Assembly: GCF_030269445.1 (NCBI RefSeq)
Contig: NZ_BSTJ01000007.1
Location: forward strand, 93,858-157,857
Source: Actinoallomurus iriomotensis
Lineage (GTDB): Bacteria; Actinomycetota; Actinomycetes; Streptosporangiales; Streptosporangiaceae
DNA length: 64,000 nt
Direction of reading: 5' to 3'
Part shown: positions 9,268 through 20,226 of the stretch, piece by piece
Layout: each line of letters opens with the position of its first letter
Position numbering within the stretch: position 1 is the first letter of the stretch
Translations under genes and position numbers: made by a program
The notes under the pieces: generated by a model
Told to the model about the DNA's origin: nothing
Database searches by the model: none
The model's input: the letters and a program-made list of their open reading frames with translations, nothing else

Positions 9268-9630
9268 CACGCGACATCGACCTCTGGGGAATAGCAGTGT
9301 GCCCAGGTGATGTTAGGCTAAGTGCCGCACCAGATGCCCCGCTCGGGGGCGTGGGCTCGTCGGCCACTCCGGCTTATGCCGGCCGCGTGACGCGGATGTG
9401 GTTCCCCGGCACCGAAACCGCTCGTCGTTCATTGTTTCGGCAAAGCTTCGGACGTAACGGGATCGGGGATCAGATCCGGCGACCTGCCTCCACCATCTGG
9501 CTGTGGCCAGAACTCTTCGCCGATCAACATCAGATCAGCAGAGCTCGACTGATCCGGCGCCCCCGCCGGCTCGCACTACCGGGTTGCCTGGCCGACGGCG
9601 GCCACACCCGCTCCCTGGGAAGGACCCTTA
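9268..9630 (+). promoter_or_regulatory. rho leader region
   Basis: The 363-nt gap between thrB and rho has no convincing gene; the ORF that crosses it (from 9264) overlaps rho and lacks family features. A -10-like TAGGCT near 9314 is the best promoter candidate and would give a leader of about 300 nt. Long leaders are usual for autoregulated rho genes, but I cannot identify a specific attenuator here. Confidence 0.4.
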
Positions 9631-11586
<1,956 letters not shown>

Positions 11587-11639
11587 TCCCGGAGAGGCGA
11601 GCGCGACCGGCGAACCCGAGCGCGACCGTCGAAACGCAG

Positions 11640-11675
11640 AAGAACGCCCCGTGGCCTCGCGCCCGGGGCGTTCTT
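11640..11675 (+). terminator. Intrinsic terminator after rho
   Basis: A perfect 12-bp inverted repeat (11640-11651 with 11664-11675, AAGAACGCCCCG arm) with a 12-nt loop, ending in TTCTTTCGTG. It starts 54 nt after the rho stop and is the clearest hairpin-plus-T terminator in the window. Confidence 0.85.
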
Positions 11676-11792
11676 TCGTGTCGGGGGTGGGGATAGCCCC
11701 ACCCCCATGAGGCTGGGACGCTCCATGGCACGCGGGGCTCCCGTCCGTGAGGCTGGGGCCGTACGGTGGATGCGGCGCGAAAGGGACCCGCG

Positions 11793-13094
11793 GTGAACAG
11801 CACGCTTGAGATGACACCCTCCCGGCGGCGGTCCGGCCCGCTGCGGCTGGCGGGGGAATCGCTGACCTGGCGGTCGGCCGCCTACCTGCTGCTGCACTTC
11901 CCGTTGGGACTGGCGTACTTCGTCGGTCTCACCGTGCTGCTGTCGGTTTCCGTCGGCACGGTGATCATCTGGGTGGGCGTGCTCGGGCTCGCCCTCGCCA
12001 TGATCCTCTGGCGGGGGGCCGCGATGTTCGAGCGGCGCCTGGCGAAGGCGGCCTTCGGCGTCGACATCCCCGACCCGTACCGTCCGCTGCCGAAGGGCAC
12101 CAATCTCTTCGCCAAGTGGAAGGCGATGGCCGTCGACCCGGCGACCTGGAAGGACCTGGTCTACCTGTTCCTGGTCTTCCCGCTCGGGGTCGTGGAGTTC
12201 GCCCTGTCGGTCGGGATGTGGTGTGCCGCCCTCGCGCTCATCGCGATGCCGCTGACGATCAACTGGCAGGACGGCGGTTTCCTCTACCTCACCGTCGGCA
12301 GCCACGAGATCTGGTTCGACAACACCCTCACGACCCTGCCGGCGATCCCGCTCGGCATCGCGCTGGCGTTCGTGGTCATGTACGTCGTGCGCGGCATCGG
12401 CTACGCCCACGGCGCGCTGGCGCGCTTCCTGCTCGGCCCGAACGAGACCCAGGCGCTGCGGGCCCGTACGGCCCAGCTTCAGGCCAGCCGGGCGCGGGGC
12501 GTCGACGCGGCGGAGGCGGAACGCCGCCGCATCGAGCGTGACCTGCACGACGGCGCCCAGCAGCAGCTCCTCGCCGTGGCGATGGACCTCGGCCGGGCCC
12601 GGGCCAAGCTGGAGACCGACCCGGCCGGCGCCCAGGAGCTGATCCAGCAGGCTCACGCTGGTGCCAAAGAGGCCATCGCCGAGCTGCGCAACCTCGCCCG
12701 CGGCATCTACCCCGCGATCCTCACCGACCGCGGTCTGGACGCCGCGATCTCCGCGGTCGCCGCCCGCGCCCAGGTGCCGGTGGCGGTCGAGGTGGACCTG
12801 CCCACCCGCCCGCCCGCGGCCGTCGAGAGCATCGCGTACTTCATCGTCTCCGAGGCCCTGACCAACGTCGCCAAGTACGCCCGCGCGACCCGCGCCGCGG
12901 TACGCATCACCCGCGACCAGAACTGGATCGTGGTGGAGGTGTCCGACAACGGCGTCGGCGGCGCGGAGGCCACCCCGGGCGGCGGCCTGGCGGGCCTGGC
13001 CGATCGCGCGGCCGGCATCGACGGCATCCTCACGGTCAACAGCCCTCCAGGCGGCCCCACCGTCATCCGGGCGGACCTCCCGGCGGTCTGGTAG
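11793..13094 (+). CDS. Membrane sensor histidine kinase (NarL-partner type), copy A
   Basis: A 433-residue kinase. Residues about 25-205 form a sensor with four hydrophobic segments of the putative-sensor type seen in actinomycetes. The HisKA_3 dimerisation helix follows with the phospho-acceptor H252 (ERDLHDGAQQQLL), then a GHKL ATPase domain with DNGVGG and GGGLAGLADR. Start: GTG 11793 with AAAGGGAC upstream, preferred over the ATG at 11766. It is a paralogue of the kinase at 16067-17335. Its natural partner is probably the regulator at 14740-15387, now separated by three genes. Confidence 0.85.
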   Translation: MNSTLEMTPSRRRSGPLRLAGESLTWRSAAYLLLHFPLGLAYFVGLTVLLSVSVGTVIIWVGVLGLALAMILWRGAAMFERRLAKAAFGVDIPDPYRPLPKGTNLFAKWKAMAVDPATWKDLVYLFLVFPLGVVEFALSVGMWCAALALIAMPLTINWQDGGFLYLTVGSHEIWFDNTLTTLPAIPLGIALAFVVMYVVRGIGYAHGALARFLLGPNETQALRARTAQLQASRARGVDAAEAERRRIERDLHDGAQQQLLAVAMDLGRARAKLETDPAGAQELIQQAHAGAKEAIAELRNLARGIYPAILTDRGLDAAISAVAARAQVPVAVEVDLPTRPPAAVESIAYFIVSEALTNVAKYARATRAAVRITRDQNWIVVEVSDNGVGGAEATPGGGLAGLADRAAGIDGILTVNSPPGGPTVIRADLPAVW

Positions 13095-13136
13095 CCGGTC
13101 CGCCCGGACGCACGCGGGCATCGAGGACAAGGCGTC

Positions 13137-13568
13137 TCAACCCACGCTCTGGGTGTCGGGCTCGATGAGCGCGACGACGCGTTCCACGGTGCGTGTGTAG
13201 GGGCGGCCGATGTACTTCATCGCGATCCGGTCGACGATCTCCCAGGCCGCGTCGCCCTCGATCCACTCGACGACCCGGCCGCGGACGATCACCGGCTGGA
13301 ACGGGTTGTCGGGCGGCGTCAGGGAGAGTGCGATCCGCGGGTCGCGCCGCAGGTTGCGGGCCTTGCGGGAGCCCGGCCCGGTGATGATGACGACGTGGTC
13401 GTCATGCGTGCCGATCCAGACCGGCACGGAGTGGGGAGCGCCGTCGGGCAGGACGCTGGCGAGGTGGGCGATCGGGCTGCCGTCGAGGACGCGGCGTACG
13501 TCGGTGTCGAGCATCGGGGTCATCTCCTGGTCATCGGGGTTCATCGGGTCGTCGGGGGAGTGGGTCAT
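13137..13568 (-). CDS. PPOX-class F420/FMN-dependent flavoprotein
   Basis: A 143-residue split-beta-barrel protein of the pyridoxamine-oxidase-like group, mostly F420- or FMN-dependent in actinomycetes. Seen are the core segments IAHLASVLPDGAPHSVPVW, GSRKARNLRRDPRIAL and VRGRVVEW. The start ATG overlaps the stop of the upstream DHFR-like gene by 4 nt, so they are coupled. An internal ATG (residue 16) is an alternative start. Substrate unknown. Confidence 0.8.
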   Translation of the reverse strand: MTHSPDDPMNPDDQEMTPMLDTDVRRVLDGSPIAHLASVLPDGAPHSVPVWIGTHDDHVVIITGPGSRKARNLRRDPRIALSLTPPDNPFQPVIVRGRVVEWIEGDAAWEIVDRIAMKYIGRPYTRTVERVVALIEPDTQSVG

Positions 13569-14158
13569 CGCTCGACCGCGTAGTGGAGGTGGGTGACGCC
13601 CGGCGCCGGGACGGCCTCGATGAGGCGGAGCCGTACGTGCTCGGGGAGGGTCTGGAAGAAGGGCCGGCCGCCGCCGAGCAGGACCGGCACCTGGTGGAGG
13701 ACCACCTCGTCGACGAGCCCCGCCTTCAGCGCCTCGGTCAGGACGCCGCCGCCCATGAGGCCGACGTCACCGTCGCCGGCGGCCTCGCGAGCCGCCGCGA
13801 TCGCGTCCTCGATGCCGGTGGTGACCAGCGTCTGCCGCTCGGAGATCTCCGGAACGGGCCGGTGGCTCAGCACGACCAGGCGGGCGTTCGGGTGCGGGCT
13901 GCCGCCTCCGAAACCGTCGGAGTCGTCGTAGGTGTTGCGCCCCGCCACGACCGCGCCCACGCGTCCGGCGAAGGCGTCGAAGACCCGGGCGCTGGACTCG
14001 CTCAGCTTGAATCCGTCGAACACCCGGCTGGGCGTGTCGCCGGCGAAGTACCAGTCGAAGAGCGTCGTGCCGTCGCCGAGCCCGCGCCCGGCGCCGGGGT
14101 CGCGGCCGGTGATGTAACCGTCGACCGACACCGCGTGGGCGCTGAGGACCTTGCTCAT
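13565..14158 (-). CDS. Dihydrofolate reductase/RibD C-terminal family reductase
   Basis: A 197-residue protein with the family pattern SVDGYITG at the N-terminus, the VVAGRNTYD segment, a glycine-rich GLMGGGVLTEALKAGLVDE stretch, and a C-terminal LLGGGRPFF. Such proteins reduce pterin- or flavin-like substrates with NADPH; many actinomycete copies are of unknown role. First gene of a two-gene minus operon with the PPOX gene, divergent from an HxlR regulator that probably controls it. Confidence 0.85.
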   Translation of the reverse strand: MSKVLSAHAVSVDGYITGRDPGAGRGLGDGTTLFDWYFAGDTPSRVFDGFKLSESSARVFDAFAGRVGAVVAGRNTYDDSDGFGGGSPHPNARLVVLSHRPVPEISERQTLVTTGIEDAIAAAREAAGDGDVGLMGGGVLTEALKAGLVDEVVLHQVPVLLGGGRPFFQTLPEHVRLRLIEAVPAPGVTHLHYAVER

Positions 14159-14213
14159 TTTCTCGATCCTTTCGGAGTTCCTTGAGGAGACGCCATGACC
14201 GTAGCAGCCCGAA

Positions 14214-14228
14214 GTTCCCTTAGGGAAC
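14214..14228. promoter_or_regulatory. HxlR operator (perfect palindrome)
   Basis: GTTCCCT-T-AGGGAAC, perfect 7-bp arms around one base, lies between the divergent DHFR-like and HxlR genes. A -10-like TAAACT (14238-14243) lies 6 nt before the HxlR ATG, so the palindrome covers the expected -35 position. This fits autorepression and control of the divergent operon. Confidence 0.55.
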
Positions 14229-14249
14229 CCCGATTGCTAAACTGATTCC

Positions 14250-14705
14250 ATGCAACGCACGAACTTCGCGGAGATGGCGTGCTCGATCGCGCGCACGCTC
14301 GACGTCATAGGGGAGCCCTGGTCGCCGCTGGTCCTGCGCGACGTGTACGCCGGGGTCAGCCGGTTCGAGCAGATCCAGGCGGACCTCGGCATCTCGCGCA
14401 AGGTCCTGACCGAGCGGCTGAACCACCTCGTCGAGCAGGGCGTGCTCGAACGCCGGCCCTACGACCGGCGACCGCGGTACGAGTACGTCCTGACGGAGAA
14501 GGGCGCCGAACTCGTCGACCTGCTCATGGTCATGATCGGCTGGGGGGACAAGTGGCTCGCGGGCGAGGCCGGCCCGCCGGTCCTCTACCGGCACCACGCG
14601 TGCGGTGAGATCAGCAGCGTCGACCTGCGCTGCGCCCACTGCGGCGAGCCGATGCACGCGGGCGACGTCGACCTGCTGCCCGGCCCCGGTGCGGCGGCGA
14701 CCTGA
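14250..14705 (+). CDS. HxlR-family winged-helix regulator with a cysteine-rich tail
   Basis: A 151-residue regulator with the HxlR core (CSIARTLDVIGEPWSPLVLR, FEQIQADLGISRKVLTERL, and the wing YVLTEKG). Family members sense aldehydes, quinones or redox stress, often by cysteines. Here the C-terminal tail carries HHACGE and CAHCGEP, a CxxC-like arrangement that could bind zinc or be redox-active. It is divergent from the DHFR/PPOX pair and a palindrome lies between them. The start lacks a ribosome site but has TAAACT 6 nt upstream, so it is probably leaderless. Confidence 0.85.
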   Translation: MQRTNFAEMACSIARTLDVIGEPWSPLVLRDVYAGVSRFEQIQADLGISRKVLTERLNHLVEQGVLERRPYDRRPRYEYVLTEKGAELVDLLMVMIGWGDKWLAGEAGPPVLYRHHACGEISSVDLRCAHCGEPMHAGDVDLLPGPGAAAT

Positions 14706-14739
14706 GGCCGCGCGCGGATCTCCTCTAAGCTTGGCGACC

Positions 14740-15387
14740 GTGCGGGTCGTGATCGCGGAAGACGCTGTGATGCTGCGCGAAGGCCTGATCCGCCTTCTCG
14801 CCGATGAGGGCATCGAGACGGTGGCCACCTCCGGCGACGGCGCCGGGCTCATGGCGCTCGTCGAGGAGCACCGGCCGGATCTCGTCATCGTCGACGTCCG
14901 CATGCCCCCGACGTTCACCGACGAAGGGCTGCGCGCCGCCCTGCAGGTGCGGGAGCGGGTGCCCGGCACGCCCATCCTCGTCTTCTCCCAGTACGTCGAG
15001 GAGCGCTACGCCACCGACCTGATCGGCGGCGGCGCCGAGGGCGTCGGTTACCTGCTGAAGGAGCGTGTCGCCGACGTCGCGGAGTTCCTCGGCGCGGTCA
15101 AGCGGGTCGCCGAGGGCGGCACGGTCATCGACCCCGAGGTCATCGCGCAGCTCCTGGGCCGCCGGCGTCGCGGCGACCGGCTGGAGGCGCTGACGCCGCG
15201 GGAACGCGAGGTGCTCGGCCTCATGGCCGAGGGCCTGTCCAACGCGGCGATCGCCCGCAGGCTCGTCGTCACGGACGGCGCGGTGGAGAAGCACATCTCC
15301 AACATCTTCCTCAAGCTCGGCCTCCAGCACACCAACAGCACCCATCGCCGGGTGATGGCGGTGCTGGCCTTCCTCGGCCAGAGCTGA
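14740..15387 (+). CDS. NarL/LuxR-type response regulator, copy A
   Basis: A 215-residue regulator: receiver domain with D52 (VIVDVRMPP) and K in YLLKERV, then a LuxR-type HTH (LTPREREVLGLMAEGLSNAAIARRL split over the motif). Start: GTG 14740, with TAAGCT 8 nt upstream (leaderless) and the receiver starting there; an upstream in-frame ATG extends into the HxlR gene and is rejected. It shares length and most motifs with the regulator at 15403-16050, which converges on it with only 15 nt between the stops. Confidence 0.85.
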   Translation: MRVVIAEDAVMLREGLIRLLADEGIETVATSGDGAGLMALVEEHRPDLVIVDVRMPPTFTDEGLRAALQVRERVPGTPILVFSQYVEERYATDLIGGGAEGVGYLLKERVADVAEFLGAVKRVAEGGTVIDPEVIAQLLGRRRRGDRLEALTPREREVLGLMAEGLSNAAIARRLVVTDGAVEKHISNIFLKLGLQHTNSTHRRVMAVLAFLGQS

Positions 15388-15402
15388 ACGGCCGGTCCGG
15401 CT

Positions 15403-16050
15403 TCAGGAGCCGTTGAGGTAGGCCAGGACGGCGAGGACGCGGCGGTTGTCGTCGTCGGAAACCGGCAGGTCCAGCTTCAAGAAGATGTTCGACGTGTGCT
15501 TGGCGATGGCGCGCTCGGTCACCACGAGGCGCTGCGCGATCGCCTGGTTGGAGCGGCCCTCGGCCATCAGCGCGAGCACCTCGCGCTCGCGCGGCGTCAG
15601 GTCGCCCAGCGGCTCGTCGCGGGACTTGCGGACGAGGAGCTGGGAGATCACCTGGGGGTCCATCGCCGTGCCGCCGGAGGCCACCCGGCGTACCGCGTCG
15701 ATGAACTGGTCGGCGTCGAACACCCGGTCCTTGAGCAGGTAGCCGATGCCGCCGCTGCCGTCGGCCAGCAGCTCGCGGGCGTACAGCTGCTCGACGTGCT
15801 GCGACAGCACCAGCACCGGCAGCCCGGGGATCTCGCGCCGGGCCTGGAGGGCGGCCTGCAGGCCCTCGTCGGTGAACGTCGGGGGGAGGCGTACGTCGAC
15901 CACGGCCACGTCCGGCTTGATCGTGACCAGGGCCCGGTTCAGCTCGGGCCCGTTGTCGACCGCGGCCGCGATCTCGAAGTCGTACGCCTCGAGGAGCCGG
16001 ACGAGGCCGTCCCGCAGCAGGAACAGATCCTCGGCGAGGACGACGCGCAT
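15403..16050 (-). CDS. NarL/LuxR-type response regulator, copy B
   Basis: A 215-residue regulator with receiver (D52 in VVDVRLPPTFTDEG, K in YLLKDRV) and LuxR HTH (LTPREREVLALMAEGRSNQA). It follows its kinase by 16 nt with GGAGGAG before the ATG, so it forms a normal kinase-regulator operon. It is a close paralogue of the convergent regulator next door: both have the unusual PPTFTDEGL insertion after the phospho-acceptor. Confidence 0.88.
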   Translation of the reverse strand: MRVVLAEDLFLLRDGLVRLLEAYDFEIAAAVDNGPELNRALVTIKPDVAVVDVRLPPTFTDEGLQAALQARREIPGLPVLVLSQHVEQLYARELLADGSGGIGYLLKDRVFDADQFIDAVRRVASGGTAMDPQVISQLLVRKSRDEPLGDLTPREREVLALMAEGRSNQAIAQRLVVTERAIAKHTSNIFLKLDLPVSDDDNRRVLAVLAYLNGS

Positions 16051-16066
16051 CCCGGCTCCTCCAGCA

Positions 16067-17335
16067 TCAACGCCGGGGCGTGGTCAGCGCGCACGGCAGC
16101 TCCATGGTCACGATCGTGGGGCCTCCCGCCGGACTGTTCAGCGCGAGGACACCATCGAATGTACCGAGTCGCCGCTCGATTCCGCGAAGTCCGGTGCCGC
16201 CGGACATGTCCGCGCCACCCTGGCCGTCGTCGGTGATCATGATACGGAGCATGCCGTTCTCGTGCCGGAGATCCAGCCAGACGCGCTGCGCGCCGGAGTG
16301 CTTGGCCGCGTTGGTCAGCACCTCCGAGACCGCGAAGTAGGCCGCCGACTCGACCGGGGCCTCCAGAACGCCGGGAAGGTCGACCGACACCTCGGTGGTG
16401 AGCGGGCTCGCCATGGCCAGGGCCCGTACGGCGTCGCCGAGCCCGCGTTCGGCCAGGACCGGCGGGTGGATGCCACGGACCAGGTCGCGCAGCTCGGTGA
16501 GGGCCTTGGAGGAGGACTCGCGCGCCTCGGACAGCAGCTTCCTGGCCTTCTCCGGGTCGCGTTCGAGCAGGTGCTCGATCGCGCCGAGGTTCATGCCCAT
16601 GGCCACCAGGCGGGCCTGCGCGCCGTCGTGCAGGTCGCGTTCGATCCGGCGTAGCTCGGCCGCCTGCGTGTCGAGCGCGTCGGAGCGGGTCTCGGTCAGG
16701 CGCTCCACACGCATCTCGAGCTCCCGCTCGTGCGTCGGGCCCAGCAGGGAGGCGTCCAGCCGCGCGTGCGCCTTCATGATCAGCGGGGTCAGCCAGATGC
16801 CCAGCCCCGCGTACACGAACCCCATCAGGCCGGCGAGCATCGCGCTGCCGAAGCCGGTGACGTGCACGAAGGTGTACCAGTCGCCGCCGTCCGCGTGCAC
16901 GATCGGGTACCAGAGCCCGGCCGCCAGCACCCAGCCGTACGGGCCGTAGAAGAGCAGCGCGAAGGCGAAGATCGCCATGGCGAACCCGGCGGTGGCATCC
17001 GTGATCATCCACAGCAGGTCGCGGTACGTCGCCGGGTCCTTCATGATCCACCGGTACCGCTCCAGCACGCCGAGCACGCCGCTCTGGAACTCCGGCTTCC
17101 GCCGGTACGGCGTCTCGATCTCCACGCCGAACCAGTCGCGGGCGAGCCGGCGGCGCAACCCCATGTAGGACCGGGCGGCGGCCGTGACGACCGGCGTCAC
17201 GAACAGCCCCACGCCGACCAGGGACAACGCCATGAACACGACCGAGAAGATGAAGGACACCAGCGATCCGACCATGGCCAGCAGGGCCAGGCCCAGTCCG
17301 CGTACGGCGGCGAGCGCCGCCCTCCCAATGTTCAT
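16067..17335 (-). CDS. Membrane sensor histidine kinase, copy B
   Basis: A 422-residue kinase with an N-terminal membrane sensor (hydrophobic segments about 13-53, 110-145, 155-185), the phospho-acceptor H236 in ERDLHDGAQARL, and a GHKL ATPase domain (DDGQGG, GGTGLRGIERR). GGGAGGAA precedes the ATG. It is a paralogue of the kinase at 11793-13094. A divergent MMPL transporter starts 187 nt away and is a plausible target of this system. Confidence 0.88.
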   Translation of the reverse strand: MNIGRAALAAVRGLGLALLAMVGSLVSFIFSVVFMALSLVGVGLFVTPVVTAAARSYMGLRRRLARDWFGVEIETPYRRKPEFQSGVLGVLERYRWIMKDPATYRDLLWMITDATAGFAMAIFAFALLFYGPYGWVLAAGLWYPIVHADGGDWYTFVHVTGFGSAMLAGLMGFVYAGLGIWLTPLIMKAHARLDASLLGPTHERELEMRVERLTETRSDALDTQAAELRRIERDLHDGAQARLVAMGMNLGAIEHLLERDPEKARKLLSEARESSSKALTELRDLVRGIHPPVLAERGLGDAVRALAMASPLTTEVSVDLPGVLEAPVESAAYFAVSEVLTNAAKHSGAQRVWLDLRHENGMLRIMITDDGQGGADMSGGTGLRGIERRLGTFDGVLALNSPAGGPTIVTMELPCALTTPRR

Positions 17336-17521
17336 CGTTCCTCCCGGTCTCCGTCCTTATCTTGCCGTCTCGAGTCTCGCGAGCGTGCCGTCCGCGGTCA
17401 CTGGGGCCAGGGACCGGCCGGGGGTGTCACTGGCACCACCCCGGGAGGGGGTCTGAGCGGCTGGGGCGGGCCATCGCGGATTCCTAGCGTCTTCGGCGAA
17501 GCCCAAAGTCGGGAGACGCTC

Positions 17522-19735
17522 ATGAGAAGCCACGTTCGCGGACGTCATGCCCCTCCGTCGTCCTTCGCCGCCCGGATCGGCGGCTGGAGCGTGCGGCACC
17601 GCAAGACCGCGATCATCGGCTGGCTGCTGTTCGTGATCGCCGCCAGCGTGATCGGCGGAATGGCCGGCCAGGCCAACATGAAGCCCTACGAGAACGCCGC
17701 GGGCGACTCCGCCCGCGCCCAGAAGATCCTCTACGACGCCGGGATCAAGGACCCGGCCGGCGAGATGGTGATCGTGCACAGCCGTACGCCCGGCGCCTGG
17801 CGTGACGCGGCGAAGGACGTCTCGGCCGCGGTACGGGCCACGGGCCTCGTCGGTACGGTCGCACCCGCCGTGACCTCCGCGGACGGGCGGGACGGCCTGG
17901 TGCGGTTCACCATGACCGGCGACCCGGAGACGGCGGCCGACCGGGTCCAGCCGGTCCTGGACGCCGTCGGCCGGGTGCGGGCCGCCCACCCGGAGGTGAC
18001 GATCGGCCAGTTCGGCGACGCCAGCGGGGGCAAGTGGCTGAACGACGTGCTCAGCAAGGACTTCGCCCGCGCCGAGTGGACCGGGGTGCCGCTCGCCATC
18101 GGCATCCTGCTCGTGGCGTTCGGCGCGCTGCTGGCCGCCCTGCTGCCGGTCGGGCTCGCGCTCACCGCGTTCGTCGCGGCGAACGGGGTGCTGGCCGTGG
18201 CCAGCCACGCGTTGCACCTGTTCGACACGACGAGTTCGGTGATGCTGCTCGTGGGGCTGGCGGTCGGCGTCGACTACTGCCTGTTCTACATCCGCCGGGA
18301 GCGCGACGAGCGCGCCGCGGGCCACGACAGGCAGACCGCGCTGCGCATCGCCGCCGCGACGTCCGGCCGGTCGGTGCTGATCTCCGGTCTCACGGTGATG
18401 CTGGCGATGGCGGGCATGTTCCTGTCCGGGCTGCTGCTGTTCAACGGCTTCGCGCTGGCCACGATCCTGGTCGTCTTCATCGCGATGCTCGGCTCGGTGA
18501 CCGTGCTGCCGGCGCTGCTGTCCCTGCTCGGCGACAAGGTCGAGCTCGGCCGCATCCCGTTCCTGGGCCGCCGCCGCGGCCGCCGCGCCACGAGCGGAGG
18601 CGTGTCGGCGGCCGTCCTGCGACCCGTGCTCGCCCGTCCGGCGATCTTCGCGGTGCTGGCGGCGGTCGTCATGCTCGTCCTGGCCGCGCCGACCCTCGGC
18701 ATGCGCACCCAGCAGCTCGGCCTGGACCAGGAGATGCCCAAGGGCACCCCCACGCTCGAGGCCTACCAGCACATCTCCACGGCGTTCCCCGGTGGACCGG
18801 CGCCCGCCAAGGTGGTGCTCAAGGCCGCCGACATCCGCTCGCCGGAGGTACGGAAGGCCATCTCCGCGCTGAAGAGCCGGACCGGCCACGACGGGGAGTT
18901 CCGCGCACCGGCCACCGTGACCACCCATGCGCGGCAGAACGTCGCCGAGATCGCCGTGCCGCTCGCCGGCGACGGCAGGAACGCGACCTCCCGGCACGCC
19001 CTGAAGACGCTGCGGGAGCAGATCGTGCCCGCGACGGTCGGGGCGGCCGGGACGGCGTACGTGACCGGTGAGCTCGCCGACTCGGTCGACTTCAACGACC
19101 AGCTGAACGCCGACATCGTGCCGGTCTTCGTGTTCGTGATGATCGTGACGTTCGTCCTGATGCTGATCTCGTTCCGGTCGCTGACGGTCGCGATCACCTC
19201 GATCCTGCTCAACCTGCTGTCGGTCGCGGCGGCGTACGGCGTCATGGTCGCGGTCTTCCAGCACGGCTGGGGCGCGGGCCTGTTCGGCACCGAACCGGTG
19301 GGGGCGGTCGAGGGATGGATGCCGCTGTTCGTCTTCGTGGTGCTGTTCGGCCTGTCGATGGACTACCACGTGTTCGTGGTGTCGCGGATCCGCGAGGCGC
19401 GCGACCGGGGCCTGCGGACCCCGGACGCGGTGGCGCACGGCGTGCGTTCCAGCGCGGGCGTCGTCACCTCCGCGGCGGTGATCATGGTGGCCGTCTTCGC
19501 GGTCTTCGCGACGCTGTCGATGCAGGACATGAAGCAGATGGGCGTGGGCCTGGCGGTGGCCGTGCTGCTGGACGCGACCGTCGTACGCGCGGTGCTGCTG
19601 CCGTCGGTGATGGCCCTGCTCGGCGAGCGCAACTGGTACCTGCCGCGCTGGCTCGGCCGGCTGCCCCAGGTGTCCCACGGCGAGGAGCCGGCGCCTCCCC
19701 GCGCGGAGCGCAGCGCGGTGCCGGTGGGGCGCTGA
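17522..19735 (+). CDS. MMPL-family (RND-type) membrane transporter
   Basis: A 737-residue membrane protein of the MMPL/RND group, which exports lipids or hydrophobic compounds by proton antiport. One TM follows the N-terminal RHRKTAIIGW, then an extracytoplasmic domain, a five-to-six TM block (about 195-330) with GVDYCLFYIRRERDE, a second periplasmic-type domain, and a second TM block (about 530-700) with GLSMDYHVFVVSRIREA. The paired GxDY motifs are the expected proton-relay sites. The ATG at 17522 (GGGAG upstream) fits the family; the large upstream in-frame extension is antisense to the kinase and rejected. Divergent from kinase B, so control by that system is likely. Confidence 0.9.
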   Translation: MRSHVRGRHAPPSSFAARIGGWSVRHRKTAIIGWLLFVIAASVIGGMAGQANMKPYENAAGDSARAQKILYDAGIKDPAGEMVIVHSRTPGAWRDAAKDVSAAVRATGLVGTVAPAVTSADGRDGLVRFTMTGDPETAADRVQPVLDAVGRVRAAHPEVTIGQFGDASGGKWLNDVLSKDFARAEWTGVPLAIGILLVAFGALLAALLPVGLALTAFVAANGVLAVASHALHLFDTTSSVMLLVGLAVGVDYCLFYIRRERDERAAGHDRQTALRIAAATSGRSVLISGLTVMLAMAGMFLSGLLLFNGFALATILVVFIAMLGSVTVLPALLSLLGDKVELGRIPFLGRRRGRRATSGGVSAAVLRPVLARPAIFAVLAAVVMLVLAAPTLGMRTQQLGLDQEMPKGTPTLEAYQHISTAFPGGPAPAKVVLKAADIRSPEVRKAISALKSRTGHDGEFRAPATVTTHARQNVAEIAVPLAGDGRNATSRHALKTLREQIVPATVGAAGTAYVTGELADSVDFNDQLNADIVPVFVFVMIVTFVLMLISFRSLTVAITSILLNLLSVAAAYGVMVAVFQHGWGAGLFGTEPVGAVEGWMPLFVFVVLFGLSMDYHVFVVSRIREARDRGLRTPDAVAHGVRSSAGVVTSAAVIMVAVFAVFATLSMQDMKQMGVGLAVAVLLDATVVRAVLLPSVMALLGERNWYLPRWLGRLPQVSHGEEPAPPRAERSAVPVGR

Positions 19736-19910
19736 ACCGGCGGGTCCCGGCCGGGCACGGGGGCGCCGGCCGGGCCGCGTCGGGCGGGGGAATGCGCGGT
19801 GGCCTCGGCATGTTGTGCTATCTGGCACACTGGTACGCGCTGCGGTACCGGTTCACATCCCCGGATCCCCCGGGTGATGACCCGGCGACCGCCTGAAGCG
19901 AGGAGAAGTA

Positions 19911-20135
19911 GTGAAGCCTGACATCCACCCGAGCTACGGCGTCACCACCGTGACGTGCACGTGCGGGAACACCTTCCAGACCCGGAGCACCGCGGAGAAC
20001 GGCGCGATCCACGCCGATGTCTGCTCGAACTGCCACCCGTTCTACACGGGCAAGCAGAAGATCCTCGACACCGGTGGCCGCGTGGCCCGGTTCGAGCGGC
20101 GGTTCGGCAAGAAGGCCGCGGGCAACAAGAAGTAG
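19911..20135 (+). CDS. rpmE: 50S ribosomal protein L31 (zinc-binding type)
   Basis: A 74-residue ribosomal protein. It keeps the zinc ligands (TCTCG and [10 protein letters not shown]), so it is the C+ form used in zinc-replete cells. It ends in a basic tail. GTG start with GAGGAG upstream. Synteny rpmE-prfA-prmC is conserved in actinobacteria. Confidence 0.97.
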   Translation: MKPDIHPSYGVTTVTCTCGNTFQTRSTAENGAIHADVCSNCHPFYTGKQKILDTGGRVARFERRFGKKAAGNKK

Positions 20136-20146
20136 CCAGACGTCCC

Positions 20147-20180
20147 ACGCCGGCCGGAGAGGCATTTCTCCGGTCGGCGT
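20147..20180 (+). terminator. Hairpin terminator after rpmE
   Basis: Fourteen-base arms (20147-20160 with 20167-20180) with one mismatch and a 6-nt loop, 11 nt after the rpmE stop. No U-tract follows. It would separate rpmE from prfA. Confidence 0.65.
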
Positions 20181-20226
20181 CGGCCTGTCTGCCCCGTGCC
20201 CGTCCAGCGCCTGACCAGGACATGAC

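Noticed and set aside
15387..15414. Hairpin terminator between the two convergent regulators
   Set aside because: Only a 6-bp arm pair (AACGGC/GCCGTT) that uses coding bases of regulator B. Too weak to call.
16730..17521. Upstream in-frame extension of the MMPL gene
   Set aside because: Antisense to kinase B, rich in Arg/Gln/His, and lacks the hydrophobic pattern. The family N-terminus starts at 17522.
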